Below are positions 39,000 to 49,591 of a stretch of 64,000 nt of DNA, in pieces (within the stretch, counting starts at the first letter, position 1; each line of letters starts with the position of its first letter). A program made the translations under genes and the position numbers. This DNA is from an uncultured Alphaproteobacteria bacterium (GTDB lineage Bacteria > Pseudomonadota > Alphaproteobacteria > HIMB59 > GCA-002718135), in contig CACLXJ010000004.1 in NCBI GenBank assembly GCA_902610845.1, forward strand, positions 17,962 to 81,961, given 5' to 3'. A model generated the notes under the pieces. That model was given only the letters and a program-made list of their open reading frames with translations, did no database searches and had not been told where the DNA came from.

Positions 39000-40227
39000 T
39001 CAAATGATTAAATATTTTATTAAGCTTTAATTCTTTTTGTTCCCCAGTCATTAAATTTTTAATAGTAAAAAAATCACCATTAAACTCATTTTCTCCAATA
39101 ATAATTATAAACGATGCTGAAGATATATTTGCTTTTGAAAATGATTTTTTTAAATTGTATTTATAATTCCAGTAATATGAAATTCTATTTTCAGATAAAT
39201 ATTTTTGTAGATAAAGAAAATAATCTGTAAATTTTTCATTTGTTACTGCAATATGAATAGTTGAGCTTATTTTTTTTTCGTACTCCATTAATAATGCAAT
39301 TCTTTCAATACCTGCGGCCCATCCAATACCGGGTATATCAGGTCCACCCAATACTTTTATTAAACCGTCATATCTTCCACCACCAAGTAATGTATCTTGA
39401 CTTCCTAAATTATCTGATTTGTATTCGAATACTGTATTACAATAATAATCAAGACCTCTAACGAGATTAGCGTTTTCTTCAAAATCAATTCCTAGTATAT
39501 TTAATGATCTTTTAAGATCTTCGTAGTGCTTTTTAGCTTCATCTGTTAAGTATTCATATATTTTAGGTGAAGATAGTGAAATTTCAACATCTTCCTGATT
39601 TTTTGAATCTAATATTCTTAATGGGTTAGTTTCAATTTTTTTAACGCTTTCCTCTGATAGTTTTTTTTTATGGGTATTAAAATACTTTGTAAGACTTTTT
39701 TTAAAATCAATTAACGTTTTTTTATCTCCTAAAGAATTAATATGAAGTTTTATTTTAGATTTAGGTAACAGTTCGTTTAAAATATTATTTGACAGAGAAA
39801 TTAACTCAACATCAGCAAGAAAATCTCTAGTTCCAAGTATTTCAAAATTAATTTGATTAAATTGTCTATATCTACCCTTTTGCGGCCTTTCCCTTCTAAA
39901 CATTGGTCCAATTCCAAAAATTTTTAATGGTAAATCGTTTAAGAGATTATTAGTAATGGCCGCTCTAATCATGGGCGTTGTGTACTCAGGGCGTAATGTT
40001 AAATATTCATTATTTCTGTCTTCAAATGAATACATTTCTTTCAACACAACATCAGAATGTTCGCCAAGAGGTTTTGCAAATAAATCACTAAATTCAAAAA
40101 TTGGTGTCTGGATTTCTTTATATTCTTTTAAATTAGCGTTTTTAGAAACAATATTAGAGATAAAGTTAAATTTATCTATTTCTTCCCCAAATATATCATG
40201 TGTGCCTCTTACTGATCTTAATTTCAT
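38983..40227 (-). CDS. hisS: Histidyl-tRNA synthetase
   Basis: HisRS charges tRNA-His. The 414-residue class II synthetase begins [11 protein letters not shown], with motif 2 in [23 protein letters not shown], the histidine-specific [15 protein letters not shown] and motif 3 GGGRYDGL...[12 protein letters not shown]. The anticodon-binding domain is at the C-terminus. All expected blocks are present. It is coupled to ispG upstream, whose stop lies one base before its start codon. Confidence 0.97.
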   Translation of the reverse strand: MKLRSVRGTHDIFGEEIDKFNFISNIVSKNANLKEYKEIQTPIFEFSDLFAKPLGEHSDVVLKEMYSFEDRNNEYLTLRPEYTTPMIRAAITNNLLNDLPLKIFGIGPMFRRERPQKGRYRQFNQINFEILGTRDFLADVELISLSNNILNELLPKSKIKLHINSLGDKKTLIDFKKSLTKYFNTHKKKLSEESVKKIETNPLRILDSKNQEDVEISLSSPKIYEYLTDEAKKHYEDLKRSLNILGIDFEENANLVRGLDYYCNTVFEYKSDNLGSQDTLLGGGRYDGLIKVLGGPDIPGIGWAAGIERIALLMEYEKKISSTIHIAVTNEKFTDYFLYLQKYLSENRISYYWNYKYNLKKSFSKANISSASFIIIIGENEFNGDFFTIKNLMTGEQKELKLNKIFNHLNDKSR

Positions 40228-40228
40228 A

Positions 40229-41326
40229 TTAATTACTAAGTTCTATTTCTTTAGTTTTTTTTCTAATTAGATCTTCAAGATAATTTTCTAAATCAACATT
40301 TTTTACAACATTATTTTTTTTACCATCAAGATAAATCATATGTGTATCATTTCCACCACCAGTTATTCCAATATTTGTCATAGTTGCTTCACCTGGACCA
40401 TTAACAACACATCCAATTATTGACACTGTTATAGGCGTGGAAATATCATCTAATTTTTTTTCTAAGTTTTTTACAGTTTTTATTACTTCAAATTGTTGTC
40501 TAGCACATGAAGGACATGATATGATTTTTACACCTCTATTCCTTAATCCTAAGCTTTTTAAGATTTCAAAACCAACTCTTACCTCTTCCTCTGGCTCATC
40601 TGACAATGATATTCTAATTGTATCTCCTATTCCTCTCAAAAGTAAATTTCCAACTCCAATAGAAGATTTAATTGAGCCTGTTCTTTTTCCTCCTGCTTCT
40701 GTAATACCTAAATGCAAAGGATAATCACATAATTCAGCTAATTGCTCATATGCTTTTATAGACATAAATATATCTGAAGATTTCACACTGATTTTGAAAT
40801 TAGTAAAATCATTATCTTCAAGTATCTTTATATTTAATTTAGCACTTTCAACTAAGGCTTCTGGATTGGGTTCAGAAAATTTTTCTAAAATTTGTTTTTC
40901 TAAACTTCCTGCATTAACACCTACTCTAATTGAGCAATTATTATCTTTTGCAGCTTTGATAACTTCCTTTATTCTTTCAATACTCCCAATGTTACCGGGA
41001 TTAATTCTAATACAAGAAGCTCCATTGTTTGCTGCTTCAATACCTCTTTTGTAATGAAAATGTATATCTGCAATTATAGGTACAGGGCTATTTTTCACAA
41101 TTTCTTTTAAAGATTGTGAAGATTCTTTATCTGGAACAGAAACGCGAACTAAATCAACTCCAAGTTTTGCAGATCTTTCTATTTGAGCAATAGTATCTTT
41201 GGCATTAGAAGTCAGAGTATTTGTCATTGTTTGAACTGCAATTTGATTATTACCTCCAATACTAACATTTCCAACTTTAATAACGCGCGACTTTCTTCTA
41301 TTAATTTGTTGATACGGTCTAAGCAT
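40229..41326 (-). CDS. ispG: 4-hydroxy-3-methylbut-2-en-1-yl diphosphate synthase
   Basis: IspG is the 4Fe-4S enzyme that makes HMBPP in the MEP isoprenoid pathway, which feeds IspA. The 365-residue sequence has [42 protein letters not shown], and the cluster cysteines CPSCARQ and [11 protein letters not shown]. The short form lacks the extra domain of plant enzymes and matches the bacterial type. It lies between rodZ-like and hisS. Confidence 0.96.
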   Translation of the reverse strand: MLRPYQQINRRKSRVIKVGNVSIGGNNQIAVQTMTNTLTSNAKDTIAQIERSAKLGVDLVRVSVPDKESSQSLKEIVKNSPVPIIADIHFHYKRGIEAANNGASCIRINPGNIGSIERIKEVIKAAKDNNCSIRVGVNAGSLEKQILEKFSEPNPEALVESAKLNIKILEDNDFTNFKISVKSSDIFMSIKAYEQLAELCDYPLHLGITEAGGKRTGSIKSSIGVGNLLLRGIGDTIRISLSDEPEEEVRVGFEILKSLGLRNRGVKIISCPSCARQQFEVIKTVKNLEKKLDDISTPITVSIIGCVVNGPGEATMTNIGITGGGNDTHMIYLDGKKNNVVKNVDLENYLEDLIRKKTKEIELSN

Positions 41327-41330
41327 CTAT

Positions 41331-42116
41331 TTAGTTTTTAAAATCTTTATATAAAACAAAAGAGTCTAAAATATCACCGTATTTACCTATCTTTCCTCTT
41401 ACTTCATCATCTATAAGAACTAAAATGTTCCCTGCATTTCCTGCAGTAATATTGTAATTCAATTTTAACTCATATGTAAATTCTTCATCTTTATCCATTA
41501 ACTTGCTTAAAACAATATTATTCTCTTCATCTCTTAATTGAAGCCAAGTTGAATTTAACATTTTTAATGTAGCAACTGTAGTCAAATTTTCATCAAATTC
41601 TATTGATGCTATAGCACTAGAATTATTTATCAAATCACTTTTTTCAATATCACTACTTTGAGATAAATTATCAAAAGTATTAGCTTTTTCGACTATAGGT
41701 TCTAAACTTTCAGGTATATCTGGAATTAAAGCAAAGTTAATTTCATTATCATTTTGATCAACGAATAAAAAGTAAAATGAAGTAAATACAACCATGATTA
41801 TAGAAGCAGCAAAAAATTTTTCTATTTTAAAAAAATTGTTTTCTACTATTGGGGTAATATTCTTTTTCTCTTCCTTAATATTAAATGATACTTGATCTTT
41901 AAATTTTTTGATAATTGTGTCAGCATCTAACTCAAGAAAGTTTGAGTAAGATCTTAGATGTCCAATATTAAAAATAATATCTGGATTATTTTTTATATTA
42001 TCATTTTCAAGATCAATAATTATACTTTTAGAAGTTTTTAACTCAATTGATATATCGTTAATAGAAAGATTTTTGGAGTTTCTTGCAATTAATAAAATTT
42101 GACCTACTGTTTTCAT
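41331..42116 (-). CDS. RodZ-like helix-turn-helix membrane protein
   Basis: This 261-residue protein has an N-terminal Xre-type helix-turn-helix (VGQILLIARNSKNLSINDISIELKTSKSII, within residues 1-70), one transmembrane helix near residues 105-125 (FFAASIIMVVFTSFYFLF) and a C-terminal DUF4115-like beta domain (LNSTWLQLRDEENNIVL). This architecture is that of RodZ, which links the MreB cytoskeleton to cell-wall synthesis. Being next to ispG is typical of this family. In this lineage a shape role is not proven. Confidence 0.85.
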   Translation of the reverse strand: MKTVGQILLIARNSKNLSINDISIELKTSKSIIIDLENDNIKNNPDIIFNIGHLRSYSNFLELDADTIIKKFKDQVSFNIKEEKKNITPIVENNFFKIEKFFAASIIMVVFTSFYFLFVDQNDNEINFALIPDIPESLEPIVEKANTFDNLSQSSDIEKSDLINNSSAIASIEFDENLTTVATLKMLNSTWLQLRDEENNIVLSKLMDKDEEFTYELKLNYNITAGNAGNILVLIDDEVRGKIGKYGDILDSFVLYKDFKN

Positions 42117-43328
42117 TTAATTTCCTAGATTATATGCCTCATGTAGAGATTTTACAGCAATTTTTGTAAATTTTTTATTAATTAAGACACTTATCTTTAT
42201 TTCTGATGTCGAGATAGCTAATATATTAATTGAATTATCGGCTAAAGTTGTAAACATTTTCTTTGCTACTCCAGATTGAGACATCATTCCCATACCAATT
42301 ACTGAAATTTTAGAAATATTACTATTGGTTTCAATAGATTTGAAATCAATTAAATTTTGATTTTCTTCTAATATTTTTTTAGCATTATAAATTTCAACAT
42401 TTGGAACAGTAAAGGTAATATTTGCAGTTACACCATCTTGTGATGTATTTTGAACAATCATATCTACGTTAATATTATTATTAGCTAACAATCCAAAAAT
42501 TGTTGCGGATATACCAGGTTTATCAGCAATACCAGATAAAGTTAGTTTTGATTCATTATTACTAAAGCTCACTCCGCTTACAATTTCTTTTTCAATTAAT
42601 TTATTTTCATCTACAACAAGAGTACCACTTTGTTTTGTTATTGAAGAAAGCACTTGTAATGTAAGATTATTTTTCATCGCTAATTCAACGGAGCGAGTAT
42701 GAAGTACTTTTGCTCCAGTAGACGACATTTCTAACATTTCTTCGAATGCTAATTTATTAATTTTTTTAGCTTTGGGTTCCAGATTTGGATCAGTTGAATA
42801 AACACCATCAACATCTGTGTAAATATCACATCTATCAGCATCAACAGCAGCGGCAACAGCAACTGCAGTTGTATCAGAACCACCCCTTCCTAATGATGTA
42901 ATCTTTCCATCTATATCGATACCTTGGAATCCAGCAACTACTAAAACATCATAATCATTTAGATATTTATCAATTCTAACTTTATCTATGTTTAAGATTT
43001 TAGCTTTTTGATGGTTACTGTCTGTTATAATTGGGATTTGCCATCCAAGTAATGGAATAGATTTAATATTTCTTTTTTTTAAAATAGCCGAAAGAAGTCC
43101 AACTGAAACAGCTTCACCAGATGTTAAAATTAAATCATTTTCAATAATCTCATTTGACTCAATTTCATCTATATATTCTTGCATTTTATTTGTAACGCCT
43201 GACATTGCGGATAAAACAACAATTAACTTTTTGTCATTTAGTTGCTTTTCAACAATGTTTGCAACATTATTGATTTTATCAATACTGCCAACTGAAGTAC
43301 CACCAAATTTCATTACTATAAGTTTCAT
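42117..43328 (-). CDS. lysC: Aspartate kinase
   Basis: Aspartokinase phosphorylates aspartate at the head of the lysine, threonine and methionine pathway. The 403-residue protein begins MKLIVMKFGGTSVGS and has VVVLSAMSGVT-like, GFQGID, TSLGRGGSDTTAVAVAAA and CDIYTDVDGVY blocks, followed by two ACT domains at the C-terminus that probably give feedback control by lysine and/or threonine. It is divergent from ubiG across a short spacer with a palindromic -10-like ATTATAAT. Confidence 0.96.
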   Translation of the reverse strand: MKLIVMKFGGTSVGSIDKINNVANIVEKQLNDKKLIVVLSAMSGVTNKMQEYIDEIESNEIIENDLILTSGEAVSVGLLSAILKKRNIKSIPLLGWQIPIITDSNHQKAKILNIDKVRIDKYLNDYDVLVVAGFQGIDIDGKITSLGRGGSDTTAVAVAAAVDADRCDIYTDVDGVYSTDPNLEPKAKKINKLAFEEMLEMSSTGAKVLHTRSVELAMKNNLTLQVLSSITKQSGTLVVDENKLIEKEIVSGVSFSNNESKLTLSGIADKPGISATIFGLLANNNINVDMIVQNTSQDGVTANITFTVPNVEIYNAKKILEENQNLIDFKSIETNSNISKISVIGMGMMSQSGVAKKMFTTLADNSINILAISTSEIKISVLINKKFTKIAVKSLHEAYNLGN

Positions 43329-43391
43329 TGACTTAAATATTTTTTAAATTATTTCAGCTATTATAATTATTGTTCCTAACAAACAAGTTTT

Positions 43392-44099
43392 ATGATGAAT
43401 ACAAAATCAAAAAATGAAGAATTTACCTTGTTTAATCAACTTTCAGATGAATGGTGGAATGAAAACGGAAAATTCAAGATTCTTCATCAAATCAAAAGTC
43501 ATAGAATGACTTATATACTAGATCAAATTGGAAATAGGGACATTAAAAATTTAAAAATACTGGATGTAGGTTGTGGTGGAGGAATAATTTGTGAGCCACT
43601 GGCGAGATTAGGTGCAAAAGTCACGGGAATAGATTTTGTTCCAAATAATATCAGTGCTGCTAAAATACATTCCAAAAAAAATAAACTTAAAATTAATTAT
43701 ATTCATAAAGATGTTGAAAAATCAAAATTAGATGGAAAATTTGATTTAATACTAATGTTTGAAGTTTTAGAACATTTAGATGATTGGAAAAAAACTATTA
43801 ATAAGATAAAAAAAAATTTAAATAAAAATGGTATAATTATAATTTCCACAATTAATAGAAACTCACTTTCTAAATTATTTGCAATTAGTATTGCTGAAAA
43901 TATTTTAAAATGGATACCTAAAGGAACTCATGATTATTATAAATTAATTAAACCTGAAGAATTAAAAAAAACTTTAACACAAGAAAACTTTCATTTTAAA
44001 AATATTAAAGGTCTTGTTTTTGATCCATTAAGAGGAGAATGGAAATTATCAAAAAACTTTATGGTCAATTATTTTTGTACTGCAAATTTAATTAATTAG
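43392..44099 (+). CDS. ubiG: Ubiquinone biosynthesis O-methyltransferase
   Basis: UbiG performs both O-methylations of ubiquinone synthesis. The 235-residue protein has EFTLFNQLSDEWWNENGKFK, the SAM motif ILDVGCGGGIICEPLARLGAKVTGID and LMFEVLEHLDDW, then the FFxA-like tail GLVFDPLRGEWKLSKNFMVNYF. These are specific enough to call UbiG. It starts with two ATG codons. It overlaps the convergent DUF1178 gene by eight bases. Confidence 0.95.
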   Translation: MMNTKSKNEEFTLFNQLSDEWWNENGKFKILHQIKSHRMTYILDQIGNRDIKNLKILDVGCGGGIICEPLARLGAKVTGIDFVPNNISAAKIHSKKNKLKINYIHKDVEKSKLDGKFDLILMFEVLEHLDDWKKTINKIKKNLNKNGIIIISTINRNSLSKLFAISIAENILKWIPKGTHDYYKLIKPEELKKTLTQENFHFKNIKGLVFDPLRGEWKLSKNFMVNYFCTANLIN

Positions 44100-44505
44100 T
44101 TTTTTTTGTTGAAAAAGGTAATGGTAATACATCAATATGTTCATCCATTAGTTCTTTAGTTTGTTCAATTGAAGCTTCGCCATAAATTGCACGTTCCTTA
44201 GCTTCACCATATTTAATTTTTTTTGCTTCCTCTGTAAATTTATCACCAACATAATCAAATTCTTTTTCTATAATCTTTTTTAGCCTTTTAACATTAGAAG
44301 CAATTGATTTATTTCTTTTAGAAATTTTTGAATTTGATTTTTTGGCTACATTTGGAGCCATTAAACCTTTTCTGATTTGAATACTATTACATGAAGGACA
44401 AGACACTAACCCTTGTTTAATTTGCTTATTGTAGTCATTCGTATTTTCGAACCATCCTTCGAAAGAAAAATCACAATCTGAACAAGAAAGATTAAATACG
44501 ATCAT
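44092..44505 (-). CDS. DUF1178 family zinc-ribbon-like protein
   Basis: This 137-residue protein begins MIVFNLSCSDCDFSFEGWF and has a second cysteine pair in VSCPSCNSIQIRKGLMAPNV, suggesting a metal-binding ribbon. The C-terminus reads AIYGEASIEQTKELMDEHIDVLPLP. It is a DUF1178 protein, common in alpha- and betaproteobacteria, of unknown function. It follows the unknown 160-residue gene by five bases. Confidence 0.9.
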   Translation of the reverse strand: MIVFNLSCSDCDFSFEGWFENTNDYNKQIKQGLVSCPSCNSIQIRKGLMAPNVAKKSNSKISKRNKSIASNVKRLKKIIEKEFDYVGDKFTEEAKKIKYGEAKERAIYGEASIEQTKELMDEHIDVLPLPFSTKKTN

Positions 44506-44510
44506 ATCTA

Positions 44511-44993
44511 TTATATTGTTTCATCTGTTTTTTTTTCAATATCAAAATCAACATCTTCAGATTCTAATTGCATAATTAATGAATTTTTTGGAAAATTTAA
44601 ATTACATACTGTTCCCTTTGACAATGTTACACCCATAAAAGGTTTTAAACTAATATTGATATATTTTTGAGTATTTTGATTTAAAATATCAATTTTTACA
44701 AGCTCTTTAAAAATAATAAGTAGAAAATTTTTTTTCAGTTCGAATTTCAATAATGATTTGGGAGTTTGGTAAAGGGATAATTTAAAAAAAAGATTTTTTT
44801 CAAGAACATTTATATCTTCTTCTAATTCAATATTAGAATTTTGTATTACGAGATTTTTTAAAGAAATTTGATCTTGTCTGTTTAAGATTTTTTCTTTCAA
44901 TATTTCTAAAAAAGTAGTTCCATAGATTTTTTTATTAATATTTTCAGTTTCTTCTTTAATAATTGCAACTATCTCTTTAAGAATAATATCCAT
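44511..44993 (-). CDS. Hypothetical protein, 160 residues
   Basis: I do not recognise this protein. It is soluble, rich in lysine, isoleucine and leucine, with a helical N-terminal half (residues 1-40) and a predicted beta-rich C-terminal half ending in an acidic stretch. There is no signal peptide, metal motif or transmembrane helix. It sits five bases upstream of the DUF1178 gene and probably shares its transcript. Coding potential is good: the long ORF uses the same codon style as its neighbours. A real gene is likely; the function is unknown. Confidence 0.65.
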   Translation of the reverse strand: MDIILKEIVAIIKEETENINKKIYGTTFLEILKEKILNRQDQISLKNLVIQNSNIELEEDINVLEKNLFFKLSLYQTPKSLLKFELKKNFLLIIFKELVKIDILNQNTQKYINISLKPFMGVTLSKGTVCNLNFPKNSLIMQLESEDVDFDIEKKTDETI

Positions 44994-45019
44994 AATTACT
45001 TTTTATACTTTATAAAAAA

Positions 45020-45796
45020 ATGATAAACAAAAAATACCTTAAACTATTAAGATCTAAAGATAGAAAATACGGTGAAAACTTTATATATAATCAAGTAGGT
45101 AAAAATATAATTGATTCCTTAGATATTTTAAAAGGTCCTTTTAATGATATTTTGCAACTTGGAATTAATGATAATGTAGTTATTAATTATATTAAAGAAA
45201 AATTTCCCTCTTGTTCTATAACAAGTGCTGATATTGATTTATCTCTTTTTATAAAAAAAACTGATCAAAAATTAATAGAAATTGATTTGGACAATTTGGT
45301 AATTACAAATAAAAAATATGATTTAATTTTTAGTAATTTTTTTTGTCAATTAACTTCCAGTTTTGAGAAATTAATAAAAAGTATTTTTAATACCCTTAAT
45401 TCAAATGGACTTTTTATTGCAACTGTTCCTAGTACTGAAAATATATATCAGCTTGTAAACTCAATGTATGAAACTGACAATTTTTTGTACGGAGGTATGT
45501 ATCAAAGAATTAACCCAAGTTTAGATATAAATTATATTTTTAAAATACTTAAATTTTATAATTTTGACGCACCTTTAATAAATACTAATAATTTTACTAT
45601 AGAATATTCAGTTTTTAAAAAACTACTTGATGATGTAAGATTTCTAAATTTATCTTACTCAGGGACTGATAAAAGAAATTATTTTGAAAATAAGAAATAT
45701 TTTGTTCATTTGGAAAAACAATTCAAAAAAAATTATTATAAGGAAAATTTTAATCTTGATATAGATTATAATACAATTTGTGCTTGGAAAAAATAA
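45020..45796 (+). CDS. SAM-dependent methyltransferase-like protein (NDUFAF5/BioC-like)
   Basis: This 258-residue protein resembles the class I methyltransferases annotated as NDUFAF5-like or BioC-like. The N-terminus MINKKYLKLLRSKDRKYGENFIYNQVG and C-terminal EYSVFKKLLDDVRFLNLSYSG fit that group. The glycine-rich SAM loop, however, is degenerate (DILQLGINDN in place of the usual DxGxGxG). It may therefore bind SAM poorly. In this phylum such genes commonly lie near DUF1178. It converges on argJ. Confidence 0.72.
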   Translation: MINKKYLKLLRSKDRKYGENFIYNQVGKNIIDSLDILKGPFNDILQLGINDNVVINYIKEKFPSCSITSADIDLSLFIKKTDQKLIEIDLDNLVITNKKYDLIFSNFFCQLTSSFEKLIKSIFNTLNSNGLFIATVPSTENIYQLVNSMYETDNFLYGGMYQRINPSLDINYIFKILKFYNFDAPLINTNNFTIEYSVFKKLLDDVRFLNLSYSGTDKRNYFENKKYFVHLEKQFKKNYYKENFNLDIDYNTICAWKK

Positions 45797-45798
45797 AA

Positions 45799-47010
45799 TT
45801 AAGATCTGTAATCAGCATTAATTTTCAAATATTCAAAAGTTAGATCATTTCCATAAACGGTATGATAAAACTTACCTAAATTTAATTTTACATTAATTTC
45901 CACAATGCTGTTTTTGATATACTGATCGAGTTTTTTTATATTTATTTTTTTACTAATTGAACCATTTTCACAAACAATATTATTTCCGAATAAAACTCTA
46001 ATTTTATTTTGATTAATATTTTCTTCAGTTTTACCAATTGCCATTATTACTCTACCCCAATTTGCATCTTCTCCTGCTATTGCTGTTTTTACCAAAGGCG
46101 AATTAGCAATACTTAATGCTATTTTTTTTGCTTGATTTTTTGATCTTGCATTCAAAACATTTACTCTTATTAATTTAGAGACACCCTCTCCATCTTTAAT
46201 TACTTGAAGAGATAAATCATGCATTAATTCATATATTTTGTTATTTAATATTTTGAAATTTTTTTTACTTAAATTTATATTTTTATTGCCGACAGAAAAC
46301 ATCATTAAAGTATCACTTGTTGATGTATCACTATCTACAGTTATTGAATTAAATGTGTTATCTAAATTATTTTTAAGTAATCTAGTCAATAACTGTTTTG
46401 AAATTTCACATTCTATAAATATATAGACCAACATTGTTCCCATATTTGGTTGAATCATTCCTGATCCTTTTGCTATTCCATAGATATTAAATGATTGATT
46501 GTCTAAGATAGTATTTTTAATTGATACCTTTGGAAAAGTATCTGTTGTCATAATTGCCTTAGCGCTTTCAAGTAAACTATTTTTATTTTTGGAATTTATT
46601 TTTTCAAATTTATTTATAATTAAATTAGGATTAAATTTTTCTCCGATTACACCAGTAGATGATACTAATACTTCATTAGATTTACATTTAATTTTTTTTG
46701 TTAATGCTTTTACATACTTATCAATAATTTTAAGACCATCTTTACCAGTATGCGCATTTGCATTACCAGCATTAACAACTAACGCTTTAGCCTTACCTTT
46801 GTTATTTTTTTTATCCCAAATTATAGGGGCTGAAGGTGTTGATGTTTTTGAATAAACGCAACTCACATTTATGATTTTATCAAAAATTATTAATAAAAGA
46901 TCTTTATCTTTTTTTTTAAATCCAGCGTTAAAAGTATAAATATTGAGGCCAGTAGGATTAAAATCTTTGATTTTTTTTGGCTTAAATATTGAAATCATTT
47001 TATTGACCAT
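45799..47010 (-). CDS. argJ: Glutamate N-acetyltransferase / amino-acid acetyltransferase ArgJ
   Basis: ArgJ recycles the acetyl group between N-acetylornithine and glutamate in arginine synthesis. It self-cleaves at a conserved threonine; here the site is GSGMIQPNMGTMLVYIF, with G-T in place of the common A-T. Other blocks are NAGNANAHTGKDG, VLVSSTGVIG, TVDSDTSTSDT and IAGEDANWGRVIMAIG. The 403-residue length is normal. Two ATGs lie near the start (47010 and 46998). It diverges from secA. Confidence 0.95.
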   Translation of the reverse strand: MVNKMISIFKPKKIKDFNPTGLNIYTFNAGFKKKDKDLLLIIFDKIINVSCVYSKTSTPSAPIIWDKKNNKGKAKALVVNAGNANAHTGKDGLKIIDKYVKALTKKIKCKSNEVLVSSTGVIGEKFNPNLIINKFEKINSKNKNSLLESAKAIMTTDTFPKVSIKNTILDNQSFNIYGIAKGSGMIQPNMGTMLVYIFIECEISKQLLTRLLKNNLDNTFNSITVDSDTSTSDTLMMFSVGNKNINLSKKNFKILNNKIYELMHDLSLQVIKDGEGVSKLIRVNVLNARSKNQAKKIALSIANSPLVKTAIAGEDANWGRVIMAIGKTEENINQNKIRVLFGNNIVCENGSISKKINIKKLDQYIKNSIVEINVKLNLGKFYHTVYGNDLTFEYLKINADYRS

Positions 47011-47074
47011 ATTTTAGCTTAAATTCCTTTGTAGAAGAAATATTTTTCATATATTAACTGCCATCTATCATAAC

Positions 47075-49591
47075 ATGATCAATATCGTTAATAAAATATT
47101 TGGTTCTATAAAATCTAATTCACTTAAAAAATATGGTAGTTTTGTAGAGAAAGTAAATAAACTGGAAGAAGAAATTTCTAAACTTTCAGATCAAGAATTA
47201 AAAGATAAAACAAATTTCTTTAAAAATAAATTTAATGAAACTCGATCAATATCCAAATCATTACCAGAAATATTTGCAGTAGTTAGAGAGACATCAAAAA
47301 GAACATTAAATATGAGACACTATGATGTTCAAATAATAGGTGGAATGGTCTTGTACGAAAACAAGATAACTGAAATGAAAACAGGAGAAGGAAAAACATT
47401 AGTCGCTACTCTAGCTGCCTATGCAAATGCTATAGAAAACTTATCGGTACATATTATTACAGTTAATGACTATCTAGCAAAAAGAGATGCAGAATGGATG
47501 GGTAAAATATTTAATTTTCTTGGTCTTAGTGTTGGTTGTGTTACTTCGGAAACAGCTCATGAAGAAAGATCAAATCAATATGATGCAGATATTGTGTATG
47601 CAACTAATAATGAGATAGGATTTGATTACTTAAGAGATAATTTAAAAAACGATTACAATAACTTATGTTTTAAAAAAAATGCATTTGCCATAGTTGATGA
47701 AGTCGACAGTATTTTAATTGATGAAGCTAGAACACCTCTTGTGATATCTGCTGAATCAAATTCCGATACTAATTTATTTCCAAAAATAGATAAAATTATA
47801 AAAATTCTTAGAGAAAATGATTTTGAAATTAATGAAGAAAGTAAAAGTATTTTACTTACTACAGAGGGAATGGAATTTTGTGAAAAATTATTGAAAGAAA
47901 ATGGAATTATTAAAGAAGGTACGCTTCAGGATTTAGGAAATATGGTTTTGAACCATAATATTATCCAAGCACTTAGAGCTCATCATTTATTTATAAAAGA
48001 TAAAGATTACATAATTAAAGATAGAAGTGTAGTGATCATTGATGAGTTAACTGGTAGAGCCATGGAAGGTAGAAGATATGGTGATGGATTGCATCAAGCT
48101 ATAGAAGCAAAAGAAAATTTGGTGATCCAAAAAGAAAATCAAACTATTGCTTCTGTTACATATCAAAATTTTTTTAGAACATATCATCGTCTAAGTGGTA
48201 TGACAGGAACTGCCGCAACAGAAGCTAAAGAATTTGAAAGTATATATGATTTGGAGGTTGTTGAAATTCCTCCTAATATTAAAGTGAACCGTCTTGATAA
48301 AAATGATCAAATTTATATGACAAAAAGAGAAAAATACAATGCTGTGTTAGATCTTGTTAAATCAAGAAACAAAATAAATCAACCAATCCTAATAGGAACT
48401 ACATCAGTAGAAAATTCTATAAAGATTTCTGATTTATTAAAAAGAGAAAATCTAAAGCATAATATTCTAAATGCTAAAAATCATATGAGTGAAGCAAAAA
48501 TTATTGAAGAAGCTGGAATGCCTAGCAATATAACTATTTCAACTAATATGGCAGGAAGAGGTACTGATATTAAATTGGGAAATGGTGATGTTAATTTAAA
48601 AAAAGAAGCAATAGAAGCAGGTGGTTTGCTCATAATTGGCACAGAAAGACACGAAAGTAGAAGAATAGATAATCAATTAAGAGGTCGGTCAGGTAGACAG
48701 GGTGATATAGGAGAAAGTATATTTTTCTTATCATTAGAAGATGACCTAATGAGAATATTTGGATCAAAAACTCTTGAAAATGTATTGTCAAAATTAGGCC
48801 TCAAAGATGGTGAAGTTATAACTCACTCAATGATTACTAAATCTTTGGAAAGAGCTCAACAAAAAGTAGAGAGTCATAATTTTGATATGAGAAAACAAAT
48901 CTTAAAATTTGACGATATATTAAATGATCAAAGAAAAATTATTTACCAAAATAGAAGAGAAATTCTTAATACCAATGATCAATCTAAAATTATTGAAGAT
49001 ATGATTTATGACTATACTAATTACTTAATTGAATTAACTATTCCCCCTAAAAAATATTCTCATGAATGGGATGGAAATTTATTAAAAGAAAAAGTCAAAG
49101 AAACTTTTGCTTTAGATATACCAGCTTCAAAATGGTTAGATGAAGAAGGCGTTGATGATGAAGAGATTAAAAAAAGGTTACTTGATGAAATAAATCAAAA
49201 ATATAGAGAAAAACAACATCAATACTCAGCTGAATTATTTAAATTTGCAGAAAAAAGAGTAATGTTATTTCAAATAGACAAAGACTGGAGAGATCATCTA
49301 GCGGCAATGGATTCTTTACGTGGTAGTGTCAATTTAAGAGCAATGGGAGGTAAAGATCCATTTTATGAGTACAAAAAAGAATCTTTTGATTATTTTGATG
49401 AGATGCTTTCTAACCAAAATGAAAGAGTTTTAAAAACTTTATTTAATATTAAGCTTGTTAGTGATAATAGTAATAATTCTTCTAAAGAGCAAACTAAGGA
49501 ACCTAGAAGAATAATTACAAAAAAAATAGGTAGAAATGAACCTTGTCCATGCGGTTCAGGTAAAAAATATAAACAATGTCATGGCAATTAA
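47075..49591 (+). CDS. secA: Preprotein translocase ATPase SecA
   Basis: SecA drives post-translational export of signal-peptide proteins through SecYEG. The 838-residue protein has Walker [28 protein letters not shown], the HSD/DEAD motor motifs GRGTDIKLG and [11 protein letters not shown], and a C-terminal zinc-binding tail [20 protein letters not shown] that contacts SecB and ribosomes. It is slightly shorter than E. coli SecA in the linker region. It converges on accA with a four-base overlap. Confidence 0.97.
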   Translation: MINIVNKIFGSIKSNSLKKYGSFVEKVNKLEEEISKLSDQELKDKTNFFKNKFNETRSISKSLPEIFAVVRETSKRTLNMRHYDVQIIGGMVLYENKITEMKTGEGKTLVATLAAYANAIENLSVHIITVNDYLAKRDAEWMGKIFNFLGLSVGCVTSETAHEERSNQYDADIVYATNNEIGFDYLRDNLKNDYNNLCFKKNAFAIVDEVDSILIDEARTPLVISAESNSDTNLFPKIDKIIKILRENDFEINEESKSILLTTEGMEFCEKLLKENGIIKEGTLQDLGNMVLNHNIIQALRAHHLFIKDKDYIIKDRSVVIIDELTGRAMEGRRYGDGLHQAIEAKENLVIQKENQTIASVTYQNFFRTYHRLSGMTGTAATEAKEFESIYDLEVVEIPPNIKVNRLDKNDQIYMTKREKYNAVLDLVKSRNKINQPILIGTTSVENSIKISDLLKRENLKHNILNAKNHMSEAKIIEEAGMPSNITISTNMAGRGTDIKLGNGDVNLKKEAIEAGGLLIIGTERHESRRIDNQLRGRSGRQGDIGESIFFLSLEDDLMRIFGSKTLENVLSKLGLKDGEVITHSMITKSLERAQQKVESHNFDMRKQILKFDDILNDQRKIIYQNRREILNTNDQSKIIEDMIYDYTNYLIELTIPPKKYSHEWDGNLLKEKVKETFALDIPASKWLDEEGVDDEEIKKRLLDEINQKYREKQHQYSAELFKFAEKRVMLFQIDKDWRDHLAAMDSLRGSVNLRAMGGKDPFYEYKKESFDYFDEMLSNQNERVLKTLFNIKLVSDNSNNSSKEQTKEPRRIITKKIGRNEPCPCGSGKKYKQCHGN

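Noticed and set aside
40437-41054. Plus-strand ORFs opposite ispG
   Set aside because: Antisense shadows of ispG; no domain and no start signals.
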